This document shows, piece after piece, positions 14,968 to 23,949 of a stretch of DNA of 64,000 bases. The translations under genes and the position numbers were made by a program. Below the pieces are notes generated by a model. The model ran no database searches and was not told the DNA's origin. It saw only the letters and a list, made by a program, of their open reading frames with translations. The stretch is from Alphaproteobacteria bacterium (lineage in GTDB: Bacteria > Pseudomonadota > Alphaproteobacteria > Rhizobiales > Rhizobiaceae), in the NCBI GenBank assembly GCA_024742485.1, contig JANSYK010000003.1, positions 1,054,001 through 1,118,000 of the forward strand, in the 5' to 3' direction. Numbering within the stretch: the first letter of the stretch is position 1; every line of letters begins with the position of its first letter.

Positions 14968-15297
14968 ATGAAGCAATTGCTCGTCGGATTATTCATCGCA
15001 AGCCTTGTGTTGGCAGCACCGGCAGATGCCAATGTGCTGAGAAACGGACGACTGCCGATGTGCGGTCCGGACGATCCAGCGTTTCGCCAATTGCGGGCGG
15101 GGCTCAACCAATGGCTAGCGTGGCAGGGAGATCGGATGGACCGCAACGGTCTTCATTCGGGTGTTCTGGAACTTGCCATTGGCCGTACCGGAAAATGGTC
15201 TCTCTATTTTCGATTTGTCGGCACCGATGGAAGGCCGAGAATCTGTCTTGTGTCTCGCGGTGTCAGCAGCCAAGCCATTTTCGGGAGACCCATGTAA
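14968..15297 (+). CDS. Small exported protein of phage-type cluster
   Basis: A 109-residue protein with AGGTGAG a few bases before the ATG. Residues 1-20 are a Sec signal peptide (QLLVGLFIASLVLAAPADA). The mature part has two Cys and basic regions and no family I know. It overlaps the next start by one base (TAATG), so the two small genes are read together. In phages, an exported protein next to a membrane-anchored coiled-coil protein often belongs to a lysis (spanin) module, but there is no lipobox here. Confidence 0.5.
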   Translation: MKQLLVGLFIASLVLAAPADANVLRNGRLPMCGPDDPAFRQLRAGLNQWLAWQGDRMDRNGLHSGVLELAIGRTGKWSLYFRFVGTDGRPRICLVSRGVSSQAIFGRPM

Positions 15298-15545
15298 TGC
15301 CAATGAAAATCCTGCTATCAGCGAGCGGGATCATCGCCGCAGCCATAGCCGCCGTGTTTGGTTACGGTGTGCTGCACAGCAATGTCTCGGCCAATGCCGG
15401 TGATGTGGACAGATTGGAAACGCGTCTTGAGAGGGTTGAAGATCGCACCGGTGACATTCGCGAACGCCTGAAAGGCATCGAGGTCATCCAGCAACAACAG
15501 AATGAAACGCTGAAGCGGATATTACGGGCTGTCGAGGGGCAATAG
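15297..15545 (+). CDS. Membrane-anchored coiled-coil protein (i-spanin-like)
   Basis: An 82-residue protein: one hydrophobic segment at residues 5-25 (ILLSASGIIAAAIAAVFGYG), then a heptad-like helix (DVDRLETRLERVEDRTGDI, RERLKGIEVIQQQQNETLKR). GGAG lies nine bases before the ATG. A single N-terminal anchor with a periplasmic coiled coil fits an inner-membrane spanin or a holin-associated protein of phage lysis cassettes. It is the last gene of the island. Confidence 0.5.
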   Translation: MPMKILLSASGIIAAAIAAVFGYGVLHSNVSANAGDVDRLETRLERVEDRTGDIRERLKGIEVIQQQQNETLKRILRAVEGQ

Positions 15546-15555
15546 ACCATCCGGC

Positions 15556-15579
15556 GATTTGGTGGCGATACGCCAAATC
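15556..15579 (+). terminator. Hairpin after the island's last gene, weak terminator candidate
   Basis: GATTTGG and CCAAATC form a perfect 7-base stem with a 10-base loop, eleven bases after the stop of the coiled-coil protein gene. There is no T-run after it, so it may only protect the mRNA end. Confidence 0.35.
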
Positions 15580-15618
15580 CTCAACCGACAACCGGTCTGC
15601 ACCGTACCAGTCATCCTA

Positions 15619-15624
15619 TATAAT
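15619..15624 (+). promoter_or_regulatory. Possible -10 box of the thiolase operon
   Basis: TATAAT lies 57 bases before the chosen thiolase start. The -35 position 17 bases upstream (TCTGCA) is a poor match, so this is a weak candidate. Confidence 0.25.
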
Positions 15625-15680
15625 TTGTATTGACAAATATTCGCCGCATGTGCTTTTTCGTCGCTGGCGAGGAGTGCAAA

Positions 15681-16850
15681 ATGGTCTTGGTTGCCGGCAC
15701 AGGTATGACGGCATTCAACCGGCGTAAAGACGGCAGCGGATTTCGTGACTGGGCCCGCGAAGCCTTCGAGACCACGCTTGAAACGTCCGGCATTGACAGA
15801 GACGACCTTGATGCCCTTGTGGTCGCCAGCGAAAGCGACTTTTTCTCACTGCAGCTCAATCCGTCATCGGTGCTGGCCGATGACTTTGGCCTGAAGGATG
15901 CGGCCTGCCACCGGGTGGAGGGCGGCGGTGCATCGGGTCAACTCGCCGTGCATGCCGGTGTCAGTATGGTTCTGTCAGGACTGGCTGGCAGTGTCGCCGT
16001 GGTCGGTTTCGAGCCGTCTGCTTCATTTCTGGATACAAAAACGGTCACGGCGCTCTATGGGTTTTCCTTTGATGCCTGGACCGATGGCATGACAGGCATT
16101 TCGGCCACGGCGCTGTACGCGCTGTCCGCAAAGGCATTCATGAGGCGCACCGGAGCGTCAACTTCGGATTTTGCTGCCGTTGCCGTACAAAACCGGGCAA
16201 ATGCCTGTCGCAATCCCAATGCCCATCTTCCACTCGAAACCAGCGAGCGGGATGTCCTTGATTCTCCGATGGTTTCCGATCCCTATCGGCGGCTCGACTG
16301 TTCGCCACTGAGCGACGGTGCCGCCGCGATCATTTTGTGTGCACCCGAAAAGGCCCCCGCCAGCCGCCGCGCGGCCCCGCGCATTGTGGGGATCGGCGCG
16401 GCAAATGACCGGGTCCGGCTGGGTGACCGGCCCGATCCCGGCTCATTTGATGCAAAAAAGTGTGCGGCCAAGAAGGCCTATCGGATGGCGGATGTCTCCC
16501 GGCCCGACAGCCAGATCGGGATCGCCGAGGTCTATGATGCCTATTCGGGCGCCCAATTGCAGGCGATCGAAGCGCTGGGCCTGTCCGACGATGTCATCGG
16601 CGCACACCGCAATAGGCTTTTTGCCCCGGCGGGACCCTTGCCGATCAACCTGTCCGGCGGCCTGCTGGGGCAGGGAGCGCCGGTTGGCGCAACCGGTATT
16701 GCCCAGGTCATAGCCTGCAGCCGGCAGATCGAGGGCACTTACCACGAGGGATTGCAACTGGCGCAGCCACCGCGCCTTGCCGTGGCCGATACCCATGGCG
16801 GCGTGGGCACCACCTGCGCCGTGACTGTCTTGAAGAGCGCTGACGCATGA
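15681..16850 (+). CDS. Thiolase-superfamily protein (SCP2-type acetyl-CoA acetyltransferase-like)
   Basis: A 389-residue protein; the ATG at 15681 has AGGAG six bases upstream, so the longer frame is not used. Features are the N-terminal VAGTGMTAF strand, the CSPLSDGAAAIIL region, GIAEVYDAYSGAQLQ (the NxxF-like helix), INLSGGLLGQGAPVGATG with the family's GHP-like loop, and a GGVGTTCAVTVL ending that holds the C-terminal Cys. The usual nucleophile Cys near residue 90 is not present in the form CSSG; the stretch HRVEGGGASG stands there instead, as in the non-canonical thiolases that work with DUF35 partners. It is the first gene of an overlapping three-gene set, probably acting on acyl-CoA. 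Confidence 0.75.
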   Translation: MVLVAGTGMTAFNRRKDGSGFRDWAREAFETTLETSGIDRDDLDALVVASESDFFSLQLNPSSVLADDFGLKDAACHRVEGGGASGQLAVHAGVSMVLSGLAGSVAVVGFEPSASFLDTKTVTALYGFSFDAWTDGMTGISATALYALSAKAFMRRTGASTSDFAAVAVQNRANACRNPNAHLPLETSERDVLDSPMVSDPYRRLDCSPLSDGAAAIILCAPEKAPASRRAAPRIVGIGAANDRVRLGDRPDPGSFDAKKCAAKKAYRMADVSRPDSQIGIAEVYDAYSGAQLQAIEALGLSDDVIGAHRNRLFAPAGPLPINLSGGLLGQGAPVGATGIAQVIACSRQIEGTYHEGLQLAQPPRLAVADTHGGVGTTCAVTVLKSADA

Positions 16851-17245
16851 AACATCGGCTGACCCTTGACTATGCGTTGGGCCGCGGAGTTCTTGCGCCC
16901 TATCTTGATGCACTGATCGAAGGCGTGGCGCTGGCCGGTCATTGTCCACACTGCGGTCGGACGTCCTTTCCGCCCGAGCGCCGGTGCCGATGCACGCAAG
17001 GCGGTGGTGACGACACGGCGCCGGGGTGGGTCCGGTTGACAGGCCAGGCGCATATCCTTTTCAGAACCGATGGTCTGGCCGGTAGTTTTGCCCTGGCACA
17101 GTTCGACGGGGCAGACAATCAAACAGTGTGCCGGATTGCAAATCCGCCAGGCAACGGCAGCGAGGCCAGGTTGGTGGCCAGCGATGACGGCAAACCTGGC
17201 ATCGTCGTCGAGATCACGGGAGAGACGATTGAAACCACTGAATGA
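16847..17245 (+). CDS. DUF35 (OB-fold, Zn-ribbon) thiolase partner
   Basis: A 132-residue protein overlapping the thiolase stop by four bases (ATGA). It has a Zn-ribbon (CPHCGRTSFPPERRCRC, about residues 33-49), then an OB-fold beta-rich domain ending in VVEITGETIE. DUF35 proteins form complexes with non-canonical thiolases and are thought to help handle acyl-CoA; a well studied example is the archaeal HMG-CoA synthase/thiolase complex. Its 3' end overlaps the start of the acyl-CoA synthetase. Confidence 0.85.
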   Translation: MKHRLTLDYALGRGVLAPYLDALIEGVALAGHCPHCGRTSFPPERRCRCTQGGGDDTAPGWVRLTGQAHILFRTDGLAGSFALAQFDGADNQTVCRIANPPGNGSEARLVASDDGKPGIVVEITGETIETTE

Positions 17246-18896
17246 ATGGTCGGACGAAACGCTGGCGAAGATCGGTCTGGAGCAGACTGACGGCGGGATG
17301 AGCATCACAATTCCGGCCGATGCCAATATTTATGCGATGACGGTCGGACGATATCTCGACCCGATCTCTAGGGACCGACTGGCGCTGCGGTTCGAGCGCG
17401 CGGATGGCAGTCTGCGCGATTACAGTTTTGCCGAGGTCGATGCCGCTGCGACAGCGCTGGCCGCGCATCTGCGCAACAGTGGGTATGGCCGTGGAGATTA
17501 TATCGGCCTGCATTGCGGCCTGCGTCCCGAAACGGCCATTGGCCACATGGCGATCTGCAAGATCGGGGCGGTGGCGGTCACGCTTTCGCAGCTATACGGA
17601 CCGGAAACGCTGGCCCATGCGCTCAATGATTGCGGTTCCGCTGTGCTGTTGACGACGGAGACAGCCTGGGCGCCGCTGCGGGCGGAAGCCGATACGCTGT
17701 TTCCCCAATTGCGTGATATTCTTGTTGCCGAAAACACTGGAATCGAAACTGACCTGTCAGCCATTCTGGATGGCCAGGCACCCGAAGATTTTGTGCCGGA
17801 ACTGACCGGAGCGGACGATCCGGCTTTGCTGATGTACACTTCCGGGTCCACCGGCATGCCGAAGGGCATTTTGCATGGACACCGGGTTCTTGCCTCCTAT
17901 CGCCCCTCGATCAATCTGTTTTTCAACCTGTCCCTTGACGACGAGGATGCCGTGTTCTGGTCGCCCTCCGACTGGGCGTGGGTCGGCGGCCTGCTGGACA
18001 TGCTCTTCCCCGCCTGGCTTGCCGGCCGGCCGGTTGTGACGTCGGAAGACCGGTTCAGGGCTGAATGGGCCTTCGATTTCATGGCGCGCCACAATGTTAC
18101 CCACACCTTCCTGGCGCCCAGTGCCATTCGGCGCCTTGCGCAAACGCCTGATCCTCGTGCGCTTCATGATCTCTCCCTCAGGGTCATCTGCACGGGCGGG
18201 GAGGCGCTGGCCGCCGAAATTCTGGAATGGAGTGAGAATGCTCTTGGCGTCGTCTGCAATGAGTTTTACGGGATGACGGAGGTCAATCACCTGATCGGCA
18301 ATTGCGCACAATTGTTTCCAAGGCGGGCCGGATCGATGGGGCTCGCCTATCCGGGGCATACTGTCCTGCTGGTGGATGCGGACGGGCAGGATGTGCCCGC
18401 CGGAGAAATCGGCGAAATTGTTACCACTGCCGATGCGCCCACGCGCTATCTCGGATATCTCAACAATCCGGAACGGGAGGCCGAACTGCGCCTTGGTCCC
18501 TATATGCGAACCCATGATCTGGCGATCCGCGATGACGATGGCTATTTCTGGTACAAGGGCCGGTCTGACGACCTGATCAAATCATCCGGATTTCGCATCG
18601 GTCCATCCGAAATCGAAGAGTGTCTGATCGCGCATCCGGCCGTTGCAGAGGCGGCGGTTGTCGGCAAACCGGATCCGGACCGTGGTGCAATCGTCAAAGC
18701 ATTTGTCCGACGGGCCGCTGACTTCATCGACCACCCGGAAGACGCGCTCAAAAGGGACCTTGCCGATCATGTTCGAAACAGGCTCGCACCCTACAAGGCG
18801 CCGCGTGAGATTGCTTTTGTTGAACGGTTTGAGCTGACTTCATCGGGCAAAATCAATCGCAAGGCCTTGCGTCTTGGTGAAGCAGCGACAAAATGA
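17229..18896 (+). CDS. AMP-forming acyl-CoA synthetase
   Basis: A 555-residue protein. I choose a TTG start at 17229 (GGGAG seven bases upstream, overlapping the DUF35 end by 17 bases); an ATG at 17298 is the alternative. ANL-family motifs are clear: YTSGSTGMPKGILHGH (P-loop), EFYGMTEVN, GRSDDLIKSSGFRIGPSEIE (hinge and A8) and SSGKINRKALR (A10 Lys). It activates a carboxylic acid to acyl-CoA with ATP. The SDWAWVGGLLDMLFPAW block resembles short- to medium-chain or acetyl-like synthetases, but the substrate is not clear. With the thiolase and DUF35 protein it could activate an imported acid and then cleave or condense its CoA ester. Confidence 0.85.
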   Translation: MKPLNEWSDETLAKIGLEQTDGGMSITIPADANIYAMTVGRYLDPISRDRLALRFERADGSLRDYSFAEVDAAATALAAHLRNSGYGRGDYIGLHCGLRPETAIGHMAICKIGAVAVTLSQLYGPETLAHALNDCGSAVLLTTETAWAPLRAEADTLFPQLRDILVAENTGIETDLSAILDGQAPEDFVPELTGADDPALLMYTSGSTGMPKGILHGHRVLASYRPSINLFFNLSLDDEDAVFWSPSDWAWVGGLLDMLFPAWLAGRPVVTSEDRFRAEWAFDFMARHNVTHTFLAPSAIRRLAQTPDPRALHDLSLRVICTGGEALAAEILEWSENALGVVCNEFYGMTEVNHLIGNCAQLFPRRAGSMGLAYPGHTVLLVDADGQDVPAGEIGEIVTTADAPTRYLGYLNNPEREAELRLGPYMRTHDLAIRDDDGYFWYKGRSDDLIKSSGFRIGPSEIEECLIAHPAVAEAAVVGKPDPDRGAIVKAFVRRAADFIDHPEDALKRDLADHVRNRLAPYKAPREIAFVERFELTSSGKINRKALRLGEAATK

Positions 18897-19042
18897 CGAG
18901 TGCAACGCAAAAAAGGGGACAACGGTCGAACCTGATGGTGGCACCTAGCTCAAAGGCAACGACTGTTGTCTCGTTGTTGACAAGACGAGAAACGGTCTGG
19001 TGACATACGGCAAGGCCGTCCGAGACAAGGAATAAACAAATC

Positions 19043-20470
19043 ATGCGCGCTCCACTGACGATCGGCGTGATCCACGCCTCTTTGCCAAGTTATTTACCCG
19101 ATCAGCATGCAGTGTTTGAGACATGCGGTGCAGCACTTTCGGATATTTGTGATGGGGAAGGTGCGCGTTTGGTGACCGCACCGGAGCGGCCAATGAACGG
19201 CACTGAGGCCAAAAGGGCGGCGGACTTTTGCCTGGCAGAGGGCGCGGATTTCCTGCTGCTGATCCATGGCGGCTTTACGATGGGTGATGTGGCGCACACC
19301 CTCGCGGCGCTCTCGGTGCCCCTGGGCGTCTGGGCGACGCCTGAGCCGACACTGGACGGCGACATCCAGCTCAACAATTTCGTGTCGCTGAACATGACCA
19401 TGTCCATTGCACGCAAGGTACGCGACCTGAAAACCAACCCCATTCAATGGTATTTTGGCGCTCCGGATAGCGCCACGATGCGCACGCGGTTCAACAATAC
19501 ATTTCGCGCATTGAAGATGATGAAAACCATAACTGGAGCTCGTCTCGCCCTGATTGGCGGACTGGCACCGACATTCTACAATATGGACGTGCCGATGAGC
19601 ACCCTGAAACGGCAGTTCGGGGTCGATGTGGAAGCCTTCGAGATATCTGAACTGACGGGACGCATGGAAGCGGTTGAGACGTCGCGTGCAGCAGCTGAAG
19701 TGGAACAGATGGCATCCGCAGCACCGGTTCGTGGTGTGACCGACAAACAGATGGAATTGAATGCCCGGGCGGCTCTTGCCCTTCGCGACATTGCTGCCGA
19801 TGGCAATTTTGATGCTCTGGCCGTTTCCGACTGGCCGATGCTTCAGGTGGATCCCGGCATCCATCCCGGCGCTGCCTTCACATGGCTTGAGGAACAGGAC
19901 AAGATCCCGGTTGCCTCGGAGGGGGATTTGCTGGGTGCGCTGACCCAACTGGCCAGTCGGGCGATGACCGGCAAGGTGGGATATATTCTCGACATGACGG
20001 AGCCGGATCTGGACCACGGTGACCTGCTGATGTGGCACGGCGGCGGCGGGCCGCTTTATCTTGCTGATGATCGAGGTGCGAGCTGGATCAATCACCCGAT
20101 GATCGGACGGGGAACGCAGAGAGGCCCCTGCTACGGAACCATAAGTGATCTGGTGTTCCGCAATGGCCCGGCGACAGCCATGCGAATTGCGGACGATGCA
20201 ACCGCGCTTTTTGAGATGGAAGCGCAGATCGAGGGACGCACGCCAAACGGCTATAGCGGTTGTCGCGGCTGGTTGCGGGATTTCTCGTTTGGTGGAGAAT
20301 CCGCTTCCCTTGATGACGTCGTATCAACGGTCATGGGGCACGGCGTCGAGCATCATTTCATCCTGGTTCCCGGGCACCATCGGGACGTGCTCGCCGAATT
20401 TGGTGCCTGGGCAGGCCTTCGGCACCTCCGGCCGCTGCCGGCGCGAAACCATTTGATGGGTCAGGCCTAG
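19043..20470 (+). CDS. L-fucose/L-arabinose isomerase-family-like protein
   Basis: A 475-residue soluble protein. The N-terminal domain (FLLLIHGGFTMGDVAHTLAAL, then LGVWATPEPTLDG and LNNFVSLNM) resembles the first domain of the fucose/arabinose isomerase-like family (COG2407). The C-terminal half has a His/Asp-rich region (EPDLDHGDLLMWHGGGGPLY) and GHGVEHHFILVPGHH that could hold metal ligands. The start has AAGGA twelve bases upstream, rather far. It follows the acyl-CoA synthetase after 146 bases without overlap, so a shared pathway is not certain. Confidence 0.6.
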   Translation: MRAPLTIGVIHASLPSYLPDQHAVFETCGAALSDICDGEGARLVTAPERPMNGTEAKRAADFCLAEGADFLLLIHGGFTMGDVAHTLAALSVPLGVWATPEPTLDGDIQLNNFVSLNMTMSIARKVRDLKTNPIQWYFGAPDSATMRTRFNNTFRALKMMKTITGARLALIGGLAPTFYNMDVPMSTLKRQFGVDVEAFEISELTGRMEAVETSRAAAEVEQMASAAPVRGVTDKQMELNARAALALRDIAADGNFDALAVSDWPMLQVDPGIHPGAAFTWLEEQDKIPVASEGDLLGALTQLASRAMTGKVGYILDMTEPDLDHGDLLMWHGGGGPLYLADDRGASWINHPMIGRGTQRGPCYGTISDLVFRNGPATAMRIADDATALFEMEAQIEGRTPNGYSGCRGWLRDFSFGGESASLDDVVSTVMGHGVEHHFILVPGHHRDVLAEFGAWAGLRHLRPLPARNHLMGQA

Positions 20471-20522
20471 CGCTCGGCGCCAATTGCCCATCATGTTGGT
20501 TTTGCACCGGCAGGCTTCCGAG

Positions 20523-21290
20523 TCACATGCGTCGGAAATCAGAACTCGGGCGACCCCATAGACATCTTGGATAATAGGGGAAGGTGTTGGTGGCAAAATA
20601 GACGAATTTGCCGTTCAACATACCGCCATTGCACTGATCCAGCGCGCCGGAACCGCCCACATAGACCCAGTCTTCCACATAGGTTCCGTCATAACGTCCG
20701 CCAGGTCCGGAAGGGCGGGTACCCTTTTTGAGGCGATAGCCTGATTTGGCCTTGGACCCAATATAGTGGATTTCAAAGCCGTCCGAGGCGTAACCCACCT
20801 GGGTTCCGCCCTTTGTCTTCAAAGCCGATATCGGCGTCCCGTGATAGTGGTATTTGCCGCGATTATCGACATGGGCGTTTGCGGAATCTATTCCGAGCAG
20901 ATTGGCTGCCCCCATTCCTTCCAGATTCCAGCCGGAACCGCGGTTGCGGCTGTGTCCACGCGGTGATCGCGGGTCCCAATAGTCCGCGGTTCCGGGGCGT
21001 ATCAGGACGCCGTTGAGAGCAATTCCGATTGCTCCAGGCCCGGTTCCGGATGCGCGGTTTCGTTTTCGAGGATTGGAACTGACGCAGACATTGATTTTCT
21101 GAGCATGCATCGTGTGCGGATTGCCGCGATTTGGAAATTGGCCAGTCGCATGGTTGGGTATATTGTTGGACCGGATGCAGATTTGATTTCCACGCTCCGA
21201 TATTTCAACCCAATTGTTGGCTGCGAATGCGTATCCAGCAAATGCCACGATTCCTGCTGCTCCTGCCGCTAGGGCAATTTTTCCTGTCAT
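20523..21290 (-). CDS. Exported YHYH-domain protein
   Basis: A 255-residue protein with a Sec signal peptide (KIALAAGAAGIVAFAGYAFA, cleavage before ANNW). The centre has the defining block NAHVDNRGKYHYHGTP with YHYH, and near it GIALNGVLIRPG and GYASDGFEIHYIG; the C-terminus has EDWVYVGGSGALDQCNGG. YHYH proteins are exported and found mostly in marine and aquatic bacteria; the His cluster suggests metal binding, but no activity is established. It converges on the isomerase-like gene. Confidence 0.8.
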   Translation of the reverse strand: MTGKIALAAGAAGIVAFAGYAFAANNWVEISERGNQICIRSNNIPNHATGQFPNRGNPHTMHAQKINVCVSSNPRKRNRASGTGPGAIGIALNGVLIRPGTADYWDPRSPRGHSRNRGSGWNLEGMGAANLLGIDSANAHVDNRGKYHYHGTPISALKTKGGTQVGYASDGFEIHYIGSKAKSGYRLKKGTRPSGPGGRYDGTYVEDWVYVGGSGALDQCNGGMLNGKFVYFATNTFPYYPRCLWGRPSSDFRRM

Positions 21291-21552
21291 AATTTTCCCT
21301 CCATCCTAGAGCCATTCAGGTTTTGGCGGAATCGGCAAAGCCTGAATGCATCAACAAAATCAAGAACCGACGCCATTGGCACGTTTCTGACAAAACCCGA
21401 CACGACCCAATCTCACTGGTTCGATCACTGGTGTGCAGGGGAAACCCTAGGACGGCGCGGATTTCTCCGTTCTTTCCGGTTGATTAAATATCAGTAAGGA
21501 AGGCACCGCAGAATATCCGGCCAAGCCTGTACGAGATCGATCGGAACGGCGT

Positions 21553-21813
21553 TTATTTCGAGGTGTTCCAGCGGTCAAGTTTGGGAATTCCCCTGGTCAT
21601 GAACCAAGCCAGAAGACGCGGAATACCTCGCTGCTGAAGTTTTTGGATGCAGTGCTTCTGCATCTCAACCGCGGTAAAATCAGGATCGACGAACATTCCG
21701 TTTTTATAGCACAGAGAACAAAACTCCCCGCTCAAGGTCCCGTCCAGATTGGTCCCGCCTCCGTTTTCATCCTTGCTGAGTGGCATGCCACAGCTCTGGC
21801 AATTCGCGATCAT
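21553..21813 (-). CDS. Small putative zinc-ribbon protein
   Basis: An 86-residue protein; the ATG at 21813 has GGGAG seven bases upstream. Two CxxC pairs (NCQSCGMPL and EFCSLCYKNG) at about residues 4-7 and 31-34 form a treble-clef or ribbon as in the putative Zn-ribbon family PF12674. The C-terminal half is helical and basic. Function unknown; members are widespread in bacteria and archaea. Confidence 0.75.
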   Translation of the reverse strand: MIANCQSCGMPLSKDENGGGTNLDGTLSGEFCSLCYKNGMFVDPDFTAVEMQKHCIQKLQQRGIPRLLAWFMTRGIPKLDRWNTSK

Positions 21814-21974
21814 CGACTGTCTCCCGCAAAGCCCCGACGGCACTTATTTACAAAATTACCGGCATATTCAATATCCAGCCGGTAATATGGATTATCAACA
21901 AACTGTCTGAATCAGTCTTTGTGCTCGCTGGCGCTAGGCGCACAGGGGGATAAGAGAAGACTGGCAGGAGGAAT

Positions 21975-23192
21975 TCAGCCCTTTCGGAACGGACCGTGTT
22001 TCTGCAAAACGGTGCTGATATGGTCAACGTCCTGGCGCTCATGCAGGAGGTAGTCGGCAACGGCATCGCGCAGCCCGGGATGGGTGATGTAGTGCGCAGA
22101 ATGGGTAACAACCGGAAGATAACCGCGCGACAATTTGTGCTGTCCCTGGGCTCCGGCTTCGACGGTCGCCAAACCATTTTCTATTGCAAAATCGATAGCC
22201 TGATGATAGCAAACTTCAAAGTGAAGGAAGGGATGATCTTCCCGGCATCCCCAGTGTCGCCCATAGAGCGTATTTTCGCCGATGAAATTGATTGCGCCGG
22301 CCACGTAACGTCCATCGCGCCTTGCCATCACGAGCAGAACGTCCTGCGCCATTCTCTCACCAATTAATGAAAAGAACTGCCTTGTCAGGTAAGGGCGTCC
22401 CCACTTCCGCGAGCCTGTGTCCATGTAGAACTCGTAGAACACATCCCAGACGGATTCCGTCAGATCCGATCCCGTCAACCAGTCGATCTCGATTCCATTT
22501 TGTACGGCAATTCTGCGCTCTTTTTTCAGCGCCTTGCGCTTGCGCGATGCCAGGGTATCCAAAAACTCACCGTATTCGCTGTAGTTCTGATTGCTAAAGT
22601 GAAACTGCTGGTCTGTCCTGTGCAGATACCCCTGGTCCTCGAATGCCTTGATCTCCTCATCCGGAATGAAGGTTACATGGGCGGAAGAGAGGCTGTGCCG
22701 GTCTGTCAACGTTCTCAGTCCACCCGCCAAGGCCGATTGAATCGCAGCCGCGGGAACTTCCCTTTGCGTCAGAAGGCGGGGACCCGTAGCAGGTGTGAAC
22801 GGGATGGACGCCTGCAGCTTTGGATAATAGTGACCACCCGCCCGCTCGAATGCATCAGCCCAGCCATGATCAAACACATACTCTCCCTGGCTGTGACTTT
22901 TGACGTAGCAGGGCAGGGCGCCGTGCAGGACACCGTCATCGGCCTCCAGAAGCAGGTGTTGGCCCAGCCAGCCCGTTGACGAATTAGCGCAGCCGGCTTC
23001 TTCCAGCGCGGAAAGGTATGCATGGGAAATGAAAGGGTTGTAGGGGATGGAATATCCCTGATTCCGACAGGTGCCGGCCAACCCGCTCCATCGACTTTCG
23101 TCAATATCTTCGAAAGAGCTAACGACACGCATCTGAAAGACCGGTTGGTTCGACGCGTCTGCTTCGCCTGTGGAGTTCTTTTCAACGTTCAT
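21975..23192 (-). CDS. DUF482/FemAB-like N-acyltransferase
   Basis: A 405-residue protein of the DUF482 family (GNAT/FemAB-like fold). Seen are NPFISHAYLSALEEAG near the start, YVFDHGWADAFERAGG and FTPATGPRLL in the middle, and NTLYGRHWGCREDHPFLHFE with HKLSRGYLP near the end, all typical. The family is thought to transfer amino-acyl or acyl groups; its substrate is unsettled. It is the last gene of a ridA / glycerophosphodiesterase / DUF482 operon, with 22 bases to the gene before it. Confidence 0.8.
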   Translation of the reverse strand: MNVEKNSTGEADASNQPVFQMRVVSSFEDIDESRWSGLAGTCRNQGYSIPYNPFISHAYLSALEEAGCANSSTGWLGQHLLLEADDGVLHGALPCYVKSHSQGEYVFDHGWADAFERAGGHYYPKLQASIPFTPATGPRLLTQREVPAAAIQSALAGGLRTLTDRHSLSSAHVTFIPDEEIKAFEDQGYLHRTDQQFHFSNQNYSEYGEFLDTLASRKRKALKKERRIAVQNGIEIDWLTGSDLTESVWDVFYEFYMDTGSRKWGRPYLTRQFFSLIGERMAQDVLLVMARRDGRYVAGAINFIGENTLYGRHWGCREDHPFLHFEVCYHQAIDFAIENGLATVEAGAQGQHKLSRGYLPVVTHSAHYITHPGLRDAVADYLLHERQDVDHISTVLQKHGPFRKG

Positions 23193-23214
23193 GCGCCTTA
23201 TCTAAGCCTCGCGA

Positions 23215-23949
23215 TCAACGCTGCAAGTCGTTCGGGTCAAAACCCTCAAATGTCATCTGATCAGCATATTTCGATGTCAGGTCCACCGATTCAGCATCTC
23301 GCACTGTCCAGGTGATCACCGGAAGGCCTCGGCCCCGAGCGGTTTCAACAAATGGACACGGCAGGTCAGGAACGTGAAATGACACAAAATCGATGGGAAT
23401 ATCGAGGGCCCGCTCGTTGTTTCTGATCTGATGGTCTTTCTTTCCGTGGGCTGTCAGGCCAATCGCCCGATCGGTGTTCAAATTCACAAGCGCACGAACA
23501 AGGCTCTCATCGAAGGACATCAAGGCCGCCGGACCGGGGTAGTGGGCGAGTGTCTCAACCACGGCCTTGGCAAAGGACGGCTGACGCTGGCTTTCCTGAG
23601 GTTTAAGTTCAATGATCAGGCCCGTGGATCCGCCGATTTGAGACAACATCTGCTCAAGCGTGAGAATCCTGTCTGCCGTTTCGCCGACCCGCATTTTGGA
23701 CAGATTGGCCGCTGTTACGTCCTTGACCTCTGCTTCAACACCGCAAAGGCGTTTCAGGACATAATCATGAAACACCACCGGCACGCCGTCTGAGGACACC
23801 TGCAGATCGCATTCGATTGCAAAGCCCGAATGGATGGCTCGGTCAAATGCCGTTGCGGTGTTTTCCCAGACAGACTTGTTCATGTCATGGTAACCGCGAT
23901 GGGCGATTGGACGATCCGTGATCCAGTCTGTGCGATGCGTTGCCTGCAT
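23215..23949 (-). CDS. Glycerophosphodiester phosphodiesterase
   Basis: A 244-residue protein with the GDPD signature: IAHRGYHD at residues 17-24, ENTATAFDRAIHSGFAIECDLQVSSDG with the metal-binding Glu/Asp, and VFHDYVLKRLCG with the catalytic His. The TIM barrel ends in ITWTVRDAESV. It hydrolyses glycerophosphodiesters to glycerol-3-phosphate and an alcohol. There is no signal peptide, so it is cytosolic, like UgpQ. Its start overlaps the ridA stop by one base (TGATG). Confidence 0.85.
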   Translation of the reverse strand: MQATHRTDWITDRPIAHRGYHDMNKSVWENTATAFDRAIHSGFAIECDLQVSSDGVPVVFHDYVLKRLCGVEAEVKDVTAANLSKMRVGETADRILTLEQMLSQIGGSTGLIIELKPQESQRQPSFAKAVVETLAHYPGPAALMSFDESLVRALVNLNTDRAIGLTAHGKKDHQIRNNERALDIPIDFVSFHVPDLPCPFVETARGRGLPVITWTVRDAESVDLTSKYADQMTFEGFDPNDLQR

